64,000 nucleotides of DNA from Propionibacteriaceae bacterium (GCA_009780915.1 WQZD01000010.1:22529-86528), one strand, 5' to 3'; positions 19,008-28,481 are shown, counted from the stretch's first letter. The notes: generated from the sequence alone by a model not told the origin. Numbers and translations are program-made.

Positions 19008-20788
19008 TGGTGCAGCGCCCATCGACGCAGGAGGACGACTCCCCCGAGCGTCGAGATGACAGCACACATCGGCATGGCACTGCTCGGCGCCGCCACCGAT
19101 CCGCCCGTCGGCGCAGTGATGGCGGCAGAAGGCGCCGACGAGGTGTCATCCGTCGGGTCCGTCCCACTGGGAGTGGTGGGTTTCTCCGACGGATCCTCAG
19201 GCGCCTCGCAGGCGGGGACGGGAAGGCCCCGGTCCATGCCTGTCACAGACAGGGACGCGAACTGCGGACCGCCCAGTCCCAGGACGGCTTGGACGGACGC
19301 ACGCAGGAACTGCGCCGCCGTCCCCGGCTGCAGACCGTCGGTGAGGGCCGAGTCGAACCCCGCGCGGTCGTAGGCGATGGCCCCGAGATCCGTGGGGGCC
19401 ACGGATGCGTCGCCCGTCCCCAGCGCCTCGCAGGTGACCTGCAGGGCGCCGATGAAACCGGCCGCGTCGGCGGCGGCTTCGGTGTTCGTCTGGAGAGCTT
19501 GGGCGGCCAGACCCGTGCTGTTGGCGTTGGCCACACCGAAGCTGGAGAACCCGCCCGTCGCGTCCTGTTGGCTCGCCAACCACTGCTCGGAGGTCGCGAT
19601 CGCCGGGTCGTCCGCAGGCACGGAGGCCGACCGCAGAGCTTGGACCACCATGGCCGTCGAATCGACGTCCGGGGCCGAGCAATCGGGCGACCACCCGTAG
19701 GACCCCTGGTTCGCCGACGAGGGGTCTGTGCACTGCTGGCGCGTCATCCACGCCGTGGCTTGCGCGGGGACGCCGCCGCTCGTCCTCGCCAGGGCCAGCA
19801 TGGCCAAGGGGTGGGAGAAGACGGAATCGGTCCCGCTGCGCCCGAAGGAGCCGTCGGCGTTCATCACCGATCTCAGGTCGGCGAGGAGGTTGCGCGTCCC
19901 GCCCTCGACCGGGAAGGCGGCGGGGTCGAGCCCAGCCACCTCCAGCCCCAGGACCGTCTTGGCGATCTTCGCCCAGGCGGTCGAGACGTCGGCCTGGGGG
20001 CCGATGTACGCCGTCCCCGAGGCGTAGACCTTCTGCGCGGTCGCCATCAGTTGGTCCGCGCCGACCCCGGAGGAGGCCAAGGCGAAGATGGCGTCGAGGG
20101 TGAGGCCCCAGTCCGGGGACGCTCCCCCCAGGGCGACGTCGCCCGTGGCCGCCAGTTGCGAGGCGATCCAGGCGGCGGCCCATCCCGCGTCAGGAGAGCC
20201 CTGCGCGGCCGACGGCGGCGCGGGAATCATCACGTCCCCGCGCGGCAGGTCGCTCAACGCCGGAGTCGGCACGCACACCGACGGGTCGTCCATGGCGTCC
20301 GTGTAGCCCGGCATCGAGTCGGCCAACATGCAGTCCCACGAGTCGAAGACCCGGAAGAGATAGGCCTGGTCGGTGGAGACGGGCCCGTCCATGGCCCCCA
20401 CTTGCGCCATACGCCACGCGTCGCCCGGTAGCCCGGACGCGGTGCCGGACGTGGTCGAGGTGTAGAGCGCCCACCAGCCTTGCCAGCCGTACAGGACTGC
20501 GGGATCGATGCCGTCGATGGCCGTCACGAAGCCGCTGGCGTCGGTGACGACGAACCCGGCTTTCTGGAAGGCGTCCAACACGGTGCCGGAGGCGCCGGGG
20601 GCGCACCTGACATCGGCCTTCGTCCCGTCCAGGGAGTAGTCGACCACGACAGTGACGCCTTGGCCCGGTTGGCATGCGGCGCCTGTGACGTCGGCACCGT
20701 CGGCCCGTGCCGACAATGGCGCGAGCAGACCGAGCAATGAGACAGATAAGGCAGCCGCGATAGGGACTGCCTTAGAGAGAATTTTCAT
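19004..20788 (-). CDS. Secreted transcobalamin-like protein (DUF4430 domain plus alpha/alpha-barrel)
   Basis: A 594-residue exported protein, first gene after the cobalamin riboswitch. It has a signal peptide (residues 1-29), then a DUF4430-like beta domain (about 35-130, with VTVVVDY and YGWQGWWALYTS), then a prenyltransferase/squalene-cyclase-like alpha/alpha-barrel (about 190-520, with repeats such as STAMVVQALRSASVPADDPA and STGLAAQALQ). A Thr/Pro-rich stalk and a hydrophobic C-terminus with a basic end follow. Human transcobalamin and intrinsic factor use the same two folds in the opposite order. Capture of B12 at the cell surface is inferred from this and from the riboswitch; I cannot verify binding residues. 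Confidence 0.82.
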   Translation of the reverse strand: MKILSKAVPIAAALSVSLLGLLAPLSARADGADVTGAACQPGQGVTVVVDYSLDGTKADVRCAPGASGTVLDAFQKAGFVVTDASGFVTAIDGIDPAVLYGWQGWWALYTSTTSGTASGLPGDAWRMAQVGAMDGPVSTDQAYLFRVFDSWDCMLADSMPGYTDAMDDPSVCVPTPALSDLPRGDVMIPAPPSAAQGSPDAGWAAAWIASQLAATGDVALGGASPDWGLTLDAIFALASSGVGADQLMATAQKVYASGTAYIGPQADVSTAWAKIAKTVLGLEVAGLDPAAFPVEGGTRNLLADLRSVMNADGSFGRSGTDSVFSHPLAMLALARTSGGVPAQATAWMTRQQCTDPSSANQGSYGWSPDCSAPDVDSTAMVVQALRSASVPADDPAIATSEQWLASQQDATGGFSSFGVANANSTGLAAQALQTNTEAAADAAGFIGALQVTCEALGTGDASVAPTDLGAIAYDRAGFDSALTDGLQPGTAAQFLRASVQAVLGLGGPQFASLSVTGMDRGLPVPACEAPEDPSEKPTTPSGTDPTDDTSSAPSAAITAPTGGSVAAPSSAMPMCAVISTLGGVVLLRRWALHQ

Positions 20789-20890
20789 TCATTATTCTTT
20801 CTGTGAGCGATCCGAAAGAGAACGTCACAGAAAGTCAGGGATGATTTCCGACGCCCCTCCACAGACCTCGATGGTGGGAAACGCTCCTTA

Positions 20891-20984
20891 CCAGTCAGGT
20901 ATCCGGACTCATCGTCGACGTGCGACGATACACCGTTGCGGGTCAGTGTCGGGATTCAACCGACTTCCCCTGTCTGGGCAGGTT
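20891..20984 (-). promoter_or_regulatory. Cobalamin riboswitch
   Basis: The minus-strand leader contains the conserved blocks of a B12 riboswitch in order: GGGAAGTCGGTTGAATCC, then CTGACCCGCAACGGTGTA, then the 3' box GAGTCCGGATACCTGAC. It lies just after dapC and about 100 nt upstream of the transcobalamin-like gene. Adenosylcobalamin binding should switch off the downstream ECF operon, probably by hiding the ribosome site or by termination. No clear U-tract terminator is visible. Confidence 0.88.
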
Positions 20985-20999
20985 ATTGAGTTGTGAGGC

Positions 21000-22097
21000 T
21001 CACACTAGCACACGCGCGGCGGCGGCGGCGACACGTTCATCACTGGCTGTCAACGCGATTCTGACGTGGTTGGCGCCCGCGGCGCCGTAGAAGTCCCCAG
21101 GGGCGACGACGATCCCCCGCTCGGCCAGCCAATGCGCGGTCGCCCGACCGGATTCGAAGCGCGTGGCCCACAGGTAGAGGCCGCCGTGAGAGTCGTCGAT
21201 GCGGAACCCCGCGCGTGTCAGGGCCTGGGCGAGCAGGGCACGACGAGCGAGGTAGCGCGCGCGCTGCTCCTCGACGTGGGCGGTGTCGCCCAGCAGCGCC
21301 GTCATGGCCGCCTGCACGGGCGTGGACACCATCATGCCCAGATGCTTGCGAAGGCCGACCAGGGCCGTCACAACCTGCTCGTCCCCCACCACGAAGCCGG
21401 CCCGATAGCCGGCCAGGTTCGACCTCTTCGACAAGGAGTACGCGCCCAGGATCCCGTGGAGGCTGCCCTGGTTGACCCGGGCGTCGAGGACGGACACCGG
21501 CTCGGCGTCCCACCCGAACTCCCCGTAGCACTCGTCGGCGACGAGCAGGGCCGACTTGGCCCGGGCGTACTCGACCCATGCGGCCGTCTCGGCGAGGGAG
21601 TCGACCTTCCCGGTGGGATTGGACGGGGAGTTGGTCCACACGAGCACGGGCGACTCGTCGGCCACGTCGTGCGGGGTGGACGCGGTGACGATCCGCGCTC
21701 CGGCCATGAGGGCGCCCACCGCATACGTGGGGTACGCGATCGCGGGGATCACCACGGTGTCGCCGGGGCGTACCCCCATCAGAAGCGGAAGCAAGCCGAC
21801 GATCTCCTTGGTCCCGATCACGGGCATGACGGATTTGGGCGTCATCGCCGGCGCGGACCAGCGGGTGGCCATGTACGTGATGACAGCCTCGTGGAGGGCC
21901 GGCGTGCCCCACACCGTCGGGTATCCGGGGGCGTCGGCCGCGCGGGTCAACGCCTCACGGGCGATCATGGGGGTGGGGTCGACCGGGGTGCCCACGCTCA
22001 GATCGCAGACGCCGTCGGGATGGGACGCCGCCAAAGCGACATCGTCGGCGATGGTGTCCCAGGGGAAGTCCGGCAGGGCCGGGGTACGGATGGTCAT
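21000..22097 (-). CDS. dapC: Succinyldiaminopimelate transaminase
   Basis: A 365-residue PLP-dependent class I/II aminotransferase of the actinobacterial DapC type, acting in lysine/meso-diaminopimelate synthesis. The cofactor Lys lies in YSLSKRSNLAGYRAGF, and the substrate strand is NSPSNPTGKVD. The adjacent upstream fdxA gene is the standard actinobacterial neighbour of dapC and supports the assignment. Its stop codon is only 16 bp from the start of the cobalamin riboswitch. Confidence 0.92.
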   Translation of the reverse strand: MTIRTPALPDFPWDTIADDVALAASHPDGVCDLSVGTPVDPTPMIAREALTRAADAPGYPTVWGTPALHEAVITYMATRWSAPAMTPKSVMPVIGTKEIVGLLPLLMGVRPGDTVVIPAIAYPTYAVGALMAGARIVTASTPHDVADESPVLVWTNSPSNPTGKVDSLAETAAWVEYARAKSALLVADECYGEFGWDAEPVSVLDARVNQGSLHGILGAYSLSKRSNLAGYRAGFVVGDEQVVTALVGLRKHLGMMVSTPVQAAMTALLGDTAHVEEQRARYLARRALLAQALTRAGFRIDDSHGGLYLWATRFESGRATAHWLAERGIVVAPGDFYGAAGANHVRIALTASDERVAAAAARVLV

Positions 22098-22145
22098 GGT
22101 CCCTCCTGATTCAGGCCGCGAACCCGGGGAGGATCAGCGGAGCGC

Positions 22146-22466
22146 TCACTCCCCCTGGACGGGCAGGGAGGTCACGAAGGGGTGGTCCTTGTCCTGAGGC
22201 CCCAGGCGTGCCGCGCCCCCGGGAGCGCCGAGGTCGTCGAAGAAAGCTGAGTTGATCGCCGCGAATTCGACCCACTCGGACGGAAGATCATCCTCGTAGA
22301 AGATCGCCGTCGTGGGGCACACAGGCTCACAGGCGCCGCAGTCCACGCATTCGTCCGGGTTGATGTACAACGTGCGATGACCTTCGTAGATGCAATCGAC
22401 CGGACATTCCTCCACGCATGCCTTGTCCTTGACATCCACACACGGTAATGCGATCACGTAGGCCAT
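22146..22466 (-). CDS. fdxA: Ferredoxin FdxA (7Fe type)
   Basis: A 106-residue ferredoxin. CVDVKDKACVEECPVDCIY supplies the [3Fe-4S] site and CVDCGACEPVCP the [4Fe-4S] site, with the usual C-terminal extension ending in PVQGE. It is a soluble electron carrier. The ATG is preceded by GAAAGGA. It forms the fdxA-dapC pair common in Actinobacteria. Confidence 0.96.
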   Translation of the reverse strand: MAYVIALPCVDVKDKACVEECPVDCIYEGHRTLYINPDECVDCGACEPVCPTTAIFYEDDLPSEWVEFAAINSAFFDDLGAPGGAARLGPQDKDHPFVTSLPVQGE

Positions 22467-22521
22467 GGGATTCCTTTCAGGGCGGCTATGGAGAAACTTT
22501 ACACTCTTCGTCTCGTGGTCG

Positions 22522-24192
22522 TCATCCTCGCCCGGCTCGGCGTACGGCTCTCCTCTTGCCTTGTTCTTCGGCGTCGGGGAGGGGGACGGCGGCGATCAGT
22601 TCTCGGGTGTAGTCCTGCTGGGGGTCGCGCAGGACTTGCTCCCGCGTGCCCAGCTCGACCAGTTCGCCATGGTGCATCACGGCGATGCGGTCGGCCAACA
22701 GGTCGACCACCGCCAGGTCGTGGGTGACGAACAGACACGCGAAACCCATCGCGTGCTGCAACCGGACGAAGACCTCCAACACCCTCGCCTGGACCGAGAC
22801 GTCCAGAGCCGACGTGGGCTCGTCCGCCACCAAGAACTCAGGACCGGTGGACAACGCCCTGGCCAGACTGACACGCTGGCGCTGGCCTCCGGACAACTCG
22901 TGCGGATACCGGGCGACGTAGTCCACCGGCAGTTCCACGGCGTGGAGGAGGTCCTTGGCCCGCTCCAGACGCTGGGCCTTGGTGCCCATGTCATGGATGA
23001 GCATGGGCTCGGCGATACAGTCTCCGACGGTCATGCGCGGATTCAGGGAGGACGCCGGGTCCTGGAAGACAAAACCGATCTTGCGGCGCACGTCCCTGAG
23101 GGTCTTCCCCTTCGCGGTGACGATGTCCACCCCGAGCACGTTGATCGCGCCCGACGTGGCCTCCTGCAAGCCCACCGTGGAGCGGCCCAACGTCGTCTTC
23201 CCCGACCCGGACTCCCCCACCAGGGCCAGGATCTCATGGGAATGGACCTCCAGGTTCACGCCCTTGACGGCATGCACCGGCTCGGCCCCCCACCGGCCCG
23301 GGAAGTCCACGCACAGGTCGTGGACGCTCATGACCACATTCGTCCCCACCCGTTCGGTCGGGGTGTTCATCGACGCCGGACGCGGGCGCCCCAGATAGGG
23401 CACGGAGCTGAGCAGATGCTTGGTGTACGGATGCTGGGGCGCCTGGAAGATCTGGAGCACGTCGCCCGTCTCGACCAACTCGCCACGGTACATCACGGCC
23501 ACGCGATCAGCCATGTCCGCGACGACGCCCATGTTGTGCGTGATGAGGATGATGGCCGTCCCCAGTCGGTCCTTCAGGTCGTGGAGCAGGTCGAGGATCT
23601 GCGCCTGCACCGTGACATCCAGGGCGGTCGTGGGCTCGTCGGCGATGATGACTTCTGGATCGCACGAGATCGCCATGGCGATCATCACACGCTGCTTCTG
23701 CCCGCCGGAGAGCTGGTGGGGGTACGAATGGACCCGCTGATCCGGTTCCGGGATCCCCACCAAGTCCAACAATTCGACGGCGCGGGCCATGGCCTGCTTC
23801 CTCGTCATCTTCCGATGGACCCTCAGCGCCTCGCAGATCTGCCATCCGACCGTGCGGACGGGATCGAGGGCCGTGGAGGGCTCCTGGAAGATCATGGCGA
23901 TCCTGTCGCCCCTGACGCGACGGATGGCCTCGCCCTTCATGCCGATCAATTCGGTCGCCCCGAGACCAGCCGAACCGGTCACGCCAGCCGTGTCGGGCAA
24001 CAGCCCGATCATGGCACGGGACCCCACGGTCTTGCCCGAGCCGGACTCCCCGACGATGGCGAGCACTTCGCCCGGCGCCAGGTCGTACGAGATCCCTTTG
24101 ACGGCCTGGACCGGGGCGCCGTCGGTGCGGAAGTTCACATGGAGGTTCTCGACCCGCAGGAGCGGGCCGGCGGAGTCAGTGCGCTCGCTCAT
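22522..24192 (-). CDS. Peptide ABC transporter ATPase, two domains fused (DppD-DppF type)
   Basis: A 556-residue protein with two complete ABC ATPase domains of the oligopeptide/dipeptide class. Domain 1 has Walker A GESGSGKT (about residue 42), signature LSGGQKQRVMIAMA and Walker B VIIADEPTTALD. Domain 2 has GESGSGKTTLGRS, LSGGQRQRVSLARAL and FLVADEPTSALD. Both end in the oppD/oppF C-terminal segment. It energises the adjacent permeases. The ATG overlaps the permease stop (ATGA). Confidence 0.94.
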   Translation of the reverse strand: MSERTDSAGPLLRVENLHVNFRTDGAPVQAVKGISYDLAPGEVLAIVGESGSGKTVGSRAMIGLLPDTAGVTGSAGLGATELIGMKGEAIRRVRGDRIAMIFQEPSTALDPVRTVGWQICEALRVHRKMTRKQAMARAVELLDLVGIPEPDQRVHSYPHQLSGGQKQRVMIAMAISCDPEVIIADEPTTALDVTVQAQILDLLHDLKDRLGTAIILITHNMGVVADMADRVAVMYRGELVETGDVLQIFQAPQHPYTKHLLSSVPYLGRPRPASMNTPTERVGTNVVMSVHDLCVDFPGRWGAEPVHAVKGVNLEVHSHEILALVGESGSGKTTLGRSTVGLQEATSGAINVLGVDIVTAKGKTLRDVRRKIGFVFQDPASSLNPRMTVGDCIAEPMLIHDMGTKAQRLERAKDLLHAVELPVDYVARYPHELSGGQRQRVSLARALSTGPEFLVADEPTSALDVSVQARVLEVFVRLQHAMGFACLFVTHDLAVVDLLADRIAVMHHGELVELGTREQVLRDPQQDYTRELIAAVPLPDAEEQGKRRAVRRAGRG

Positions 24193-25328
24193 CGGGCATC
24201 CTTCTGGTCGGTGGTGGCGTCCGGGTCGGGCCGGGCGCCCGCAGGTCCCCCGTCGTCCGGCGGCACACCCATCTGCTCGGTGACGGCACTCGAACCGGTG
24301 GGGACGGACGTGGCCAGCCCGTCTGCGCCAGCCCCCGCCTCGACCGCCGTGGCGAGTTCTTCCTCGTCGGCGGTGGTCGTCCCGCCACGAGTGCGCAGCA
24401 AGGGGTTGAGGACGTCGTTGAGAGACTCGCCGATGAGGGTGACCCCGACGACGATCAACACGATGGCCAGACCCGGGAAGACGGCCGTCCACCAGATGCC
24501 GTTGGCGATGTCGGAACGAGCCTTGTTCAGGTCGTACCCCCATTCGGCGGCCGAGTTGGGCTCGATGCCGAATCCGAGGAAGCCCAACCCGGCCAGCGTC
24601 AGGATGGACTCAGACGCGTTCAGCGTCATCAGCACGGGGATCGACTGGCTCACGTTGGGCAGGATGTGGCCGAACATGGTCCGCAACGGGCGGGCGCCGG
24701 CCACCCGGGCCGCGTCGACGTACGGTTCCACCTTGGCGGCCATGGTGGCGTTGCGGGTGACGCGGAAGTACTGGGGGACGAACACCACGGTGATCGACAC
24801 AGCAGCGGCCATGATCCCCGTCACCGCCCCCGACCTGCCCTGGGACACCATGATCGACACGACGATGGCGAGGAGTAGGGAGGGGAAGGAGTACAAGGCG
24901 TCCATGATCAACACGAGGACCCGGTCGAGGATCCCGGCGACGAATCCGGAGATGACGCCCAAGGGGACTCCCACGACGATGGACAGCGCCACCGCCATGA
25001 GGATCACTTCGACCGCCGTGCGGGCGCCGAAGATGATCCTCGACGCCACGTCGAATCCGCCGACCGTCGTGCCCAGAGGATGGGCCGCCGACATGGGCAA
25101 CTGGGTCTCGAAGATCTGCGCGAAGCCATAGGGCGCGATCCAGGGCGCGCCAACAGCGACGATCAGGAAGAGCGCCACGATCACGATGCCGACGAGGAGC
25201 ATGCCCCGTTGCAGACCATGGGTGGACCTGATCAGCGCCACTCCGGGGACGCGGAACCTCTTCCCGGGGGGTGTGGCGATCGGTCCGGCGGTGCTGAAAT
25301 CAGCCGTGTCAAGGGCGAGCGTGGACAT
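24189..25328 (-). CDS. Peptide ABC transporter permease (DppC/OppC type)
   Basis: A 379-residue membrane permease with an N-terminal OppC_N segment, five further helices and the EAA loop (YVDAARVAGARPLRTMFGHILPN) that docks on the ATPase. The C-terminus carries an unusual cytoplasmic tail of about 70 residues rich in Ala, Asp, Gly and Pro after the last helix (from about residue 308), not needed for the fold. The ATG overlaps the dppB-like stop by one base. Confidence 0.93.
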   Translation of the reverse strand: MSTLALDTADFSTAGPIATPPGKRFRVPGVALIRSTHGLQRGMLLVGIVIVALFLIVAVGAPWIAPYGFAQIFETQLPMSAAHPLGTTVGGFDVASRIIFGARTAVEVILMAVALSIVVGVPLGVISGFVAGILDRVLVLIMDALYSFPSLLLAIVVSIMVSQGRSGAVTGIMAAAVSITVVFVPQYFRVTRNATMAAKVEPYVDAARVAGARPLRTMFGHILPNVSQSIPVLMTLNASESILTLAGLGFLGFGIEPNSAAEWGYDLNKARSDIANGIWWTAVFPGLAIVLIVVGVTLIGESLNDVLNPLLRTRGGTTTADEEELATAVEAGAGADGLATSVPTGSSAVTEQMGVPPDDGGPAGARPDPDATTDQKDAR

Positions 25329-26371
25329 CAGTACCTCACTCTCGGGTCGACGAGCGCGTTGATCGCGTCGATCAGGAAGGACGCCACGGCGATGACCACG
25401 GCGATGGCGGTGGTGATCCCCTGGACGGCGACGAAGTCGCGTTTGAGCAGGTATTGGCTGAGCCAGTAGCCCAGCCCCTGCCACTCGAAGGTGGTCTCGG
25501 TGAGGATGGCGCCGCCGAGCATCATGGCGATCTCCATGCCCATCACGGTGACCACGGGGATCAACGCGTTGCGGAACGCGTGCTGGGACACGACCTTGCC
25601 CTCCGCCACGCCCCGGGCCCTGGCCGCCGTCACATAGTCGGCTCGCAGGGTCTGGAGGAGGTTGATCCTGATCAGCCGTATGAAGACACCTGCGGTCAGC
25701 AGGCCCAGCGCGAGACCGGGCAGGACGGCGTGGAGGAGCACGTCCTTGATCACAGCCCAGTCCCCGTACTCGATGGCGTTGATGATGTAGATGTGGGTGT
25801 TGACCTGGACGCCCGCTTCCAGCTTGGTCGCCACCATGGGCGAGGCCCGACCCGAGATGGGCAGCCAGCGCAGCCAGATGGAGAAGACGAGCTTCAGCAG
25901 CAGGGCGACGAAGAAGACCGGCGCGGCGTAGAAGAGCACGGCGAAGGAGCGGATGGCGATGTCGGCGCCCTTGTTGTACTTCCGAGCCGCCAGGCGGCCC
26001 AAGGGGATGCCGACCGCGAAGGCCACGATGAGGGCCCAGAAGACCAGTTCCAGCGTCGCCGGGCCGTACGTGACGAGGATCTGGGACACGGATTGATTGT
26101 CGGTGGTGCGACCGAAGTCCCCGTGGAGGATGCCCCACAGGTAACGCCCGTACTGCACGAGGATGGGGTCGTTGTACCCGGCCGCCTGCTTGCGCGCCTC
26201 GATCTCCTCGGGTGGGAGACGCCCGCCCATGGCGGCCGTGATCGGGTCGCCGGTGACACGCATGACGAAGAAGACCACGGTGACGAGGATCAACACCGTC
26301 GGAACGATCAGCACCAAACGCAGTAACAAGTACTTCGCCAACGCTCTGCGCGAACTCACAGCTTTAGCCAT
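25328..26371 (-). CDS. Peptide ABC transporter permease (DppB/OppB type)
   Basis: A 347-residue permease with six helices and the EAA loop DYVTAARARGVAEGKVVSQH. It contains the OppB N-terminal pattern VVFFVMRVTGDPI. The ATG at 26371 (MAKAVSS) is preferred because AGAAAGG lies at the right distance; an ATG at 26386 would add five residues. It is the first permease gene after the binding protein, from which it is separated by about 300 bp and a terminator. Confidence 0.92.
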   Translation of the reverse strand: MAKAVSSRRALAKYLLLRLVLIVPTVLILVTVVFFVMRVTGDPITAAMGGRLPPEEIEARKQAAGYNDPILVQYGRYLWGILHGDFGRTTDNQSVSQILVTYGPATLELVFWALIVAFAVGIPLGRLAARKYNKGADIAIRSFAVLFYAAPVFFVALLLKLVFSIWLRWLPISGRASPMVATKLEAGVQVNTHIYIINAIEYGDWAVIKDVLLHAVLPGLALGLLTAGVFIRLIRINLLQTLRADYVTAARARGVAEGKVVSQHAFRNALIPVVTVMGMEIAMMLGGAILTETTFEWQGLGYWLSQYLLKRDFVAVQGITTAIAVVIAVASFLIDAINALVDPRVRY

Positions 26372-26616
26372 GTCTGCCTTTCTCATTCCCGTGCGCCCCG
26401 TCCAGACCTGGCGGGACTGTCACTCACGGTGTGCGACGTGCCCGTGTCACCTCTTCCAGCCCACGTGCCAGCTGTTCCCCTGTGAACCGGAATAGTACCC
26501 TAATTCGAGGCCGGGGACGAATGGCGCTCGGCGATCTCACGAGAATCGTTCGGAATATTACTCTCCGCTCTCGCACCCCCACGACGATTCACGCCTGGTG
26601 GGCATCCCGCTGCCGA

Positions 26617-26657
26617 GAAAAAGGATCGGGGGCGCGACCCATGAGCCGCGCCCCCGG
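26617..26657 (-). terminator. Rho-independent terminator after the peptide-binding protein gene
   Basis: On the minus strand a 10-bp stem (CGGGGGCGCG / CGCGCCCCCG, about 11-nt loop) is followed by CCTTTTTCTC. It lies just after the binding-protein stop, so the abundant binding-protein message can end here with partial read-through to the permease genes. Confidence 0.8.
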
Positions 26658-26678
26658 TCCGGGGTCCTTGATCAGTGA

Positions 26679-28277
26679 CTAGGACTTGGTGATCGTGTTG
26701 AAGTGGAGGTTCTCGTCCACGCCCAGGTCGATACCGGAGATGGTCGTGCCCGAGACGGCCCACTGCGAGCCCTGCAGCAACGGCAAGGTCGACAGGTAGT
26801 TCTGAGCCAGATCGGTCTGGATCTGCTCGATGATCCCCGCACGCGTCGTCGGATCGGTCTGCGTGACCTCAGCCTGGATCTGCGCGTCGATCTCGGGAAC
26901 GCTGAAGTGGTTGTTCAGGAAGTTCCCCGTCGCGAAGAACGGCGTCAGGTAGTTGTCGGCGTCCGGGAAGTCCGGGAACCAACCGAGCTGGTAGATCGGA
27001 TAGGCGTCCGCGACACGCTCCTTGTTGTAGGTCACCCACTCCGTGGACTGGAGGTTGACCGTGAACAGGCCCGTGGACTCCAACTGCTGCTTGATCAGGC
27101 CGTACTCCTGGTCGGAGCTGGAGCCGTAGTGATCAGGGTTGTACTGGATGTTCAGCGTGACCGGGGTGGCCACACCGGCGTCGGACAGGTACTTCGCGGC
27201 GGCGTCCTTGTCGGGCGTGGCGCCGTAGATGTCGCACACCGCCTTGTTGGCGCCCATGAAGCCATCGGGGATGAACGAGCACAGAGGGGTGTACTGACCC
27301 TTGTACACGTTGCTCGACAGGGCGTTGCGGTCCACGGACGCGGCCATGGCCTGGCGGATGGCGAGCTTCTGGGCGTCGGTGTCACCGGGCATGGTGTTCA
27401 TGTTGAACACGATGTAGCGGATCTCGCCGCCCTTGGCCGACCACACCTTGACCGAGGTGTCGGACTGCAGGTTCTGGATGTCCGTGGGCGTGAGCGAGCG
27501 GTAGGCCACGTCGATCTCACCGGTGGTGACGGCCAACTTGAGGTTGGTGGCGTCCGTGTAGGTCGTCTGCGTCACGCCGCCGTTGGCCGGCTTCGGCTGG
27601 GCGCCGATGTACCCGGCGTACGGGGTGAACTGCACAGAATTGTTCTTGGTGTAGGACGTGATCGTGTACGGGCCCGAGAACGCGTTGGCGGCGACGATGT
27701 CGTCATCCGACATCAGGGCGTCGGCCGGGAAGACCTCTTCGTCCACGATGGGACCGGCGTTGGTCGCGAGGACCTGCGCGAAGGTCTGGTCGTTGGCGGC
27801 CTTGAGGGTGAAGTCCACGGTCAGGGCGTCGGGGGCCGCGACGGAGTCGAGGTTGCCCAGCAGGGACGAGGGGCCGTTCGGATCTGCGATGGCGAGCATG
27901 CGATCGAAGCTGAACTTCACGTCGGAGCTCGTCAGGTCGTGCCCGTTGGCGAACTTGATGCCCTCGCGCAGCTTGCACTCGAAGAGGGTCGGCTCGACGA
28001 AGGCGCAGGACTGCGCGGCGTCGGGCTGCGGGGTGTTCTGGCCCGGCACGAAGCCGTACAGGAACGAGAACACCTGGATCTGTGTGGCCAGGGACCCGTG
28101 GTCGTAGGACCCGGCCGGGTCGAGGGTGGTCAGCTTGTCCGTCGTGCCGACGACGATCTGAGCGTTCGCGTTCGGTGCGCTCGTGTTATTGTCTGTGGTC
28201 CGCCCGCATCCACTCAATGTGGTCGCAGCGGCAAGCCCGACGGCGAGAAGCCCCAGAGCTGTCTTCCTGAATGCCAT
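26679..28277 (-). CDS. Peptide ABC transporter substrate-binding lipoprotein
   Basis: A 532-residue SBP_bac_5 family lipoprotein. The signal peptide ends in the lipobox LSGC (Cys about residue 24). After it come TLDPAGSYDHGS, the typical N-terminal pattern of DppA/OppA, and the signature-like region KLREGIKFANGHDLTSSDVKFSFDR (read in parts). It captures peptides outside the membrane and delivers them to the permeases encoded downstream. The ATG has AAGGAG eight bases ahead. The ligand class is inferred from family only. Confidence 0.93.
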   Translation of the reverse strand: MAFRKTALGLLAVGLAAATTLSGCGRTTDNNTSAPNANAQIVVGTTDKLTTLDPAGSYDHGSLATQIQVFSFLYGFVPGQNTPQPDAAQSCAFVEPTLFECKLREGIKFANGHDLTSSDVKFSFDRMLAIADPNGPSSLLGNLDSVAAPDALTVDFTLKAANDQTFAQVLATNAGPIVDEEVFPADALMSDDDIVAANAFSGPYTITSYTKNNSVQFTPYAGYIGAQPKPANGGVTQTTYTDATNLKLAVTTGEIDVAYRSLTPTDIQNLQSDTSVKVWSAKGGEIRYIVFNMNTMPGDTDAQKLAIRQAMAASVDRNALSSNVYKGQYTPLCSFIPDGFMGANKAVCDIYGATPDKDAAAKYLSDAGVATPVTLNIQYNPDHYGSSSDQEYGLIKQQLESTGLFTVNLQSTEWVTYNKERVADAYPIYQLGWFPDFPDADNYLTPFFATGNFLNNHFSVPEIDAQIQAEVTQTDPTTRAGIIEQIQTDLAQNYLSTLPLLQGSQWAVSGTTISGIDLGVDENLHFNTITKS

Positions 28278-28330
28278 TCTTCATTCTCCTTATATGTTGG
28301 ATCCCCCACAATGTCAGGGAATCGATGTCC

Positions 28331-28342
28331 CCCCATATGGGG
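28331..28342. promoter_or_regulatory. Palindrome upstream of the peptide-binding protein gene
   Basis: CCCCATATGGGG, a perfect 12-bp palindrome, lies 54 bp before the binding-protein ATG and could be an operator. No regulator is encoded nearby; the assignment is speculative. Confidence 0.25.
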
Positions 28343-28481
28343 CCCACATTCACCGTGAGGCTCCACATGTCAAGGGCATGAGTCTACAATCCTCGCTGTC
28401 GCTGGCAAGAGGCAGTCCATATTCAGGACAGATTTGTTATGGAATTGTGACTTTCCTTGTCACACCAGCGCCCAGACATGG

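Noticed and set aside
22465..25131. Long plus-strand open frame opposite the peptide transporter genes.
   Set aside because: It mirrors well-supported ABC genes on the minus strand; such long antisense frames are common in GC-rich DNA.
28331..28342. CCCCATATGGGG considered as a confident operator.
   Set aside because: A single short palindrome without a linked regulator or second copy; kept only as a low-confidence site.
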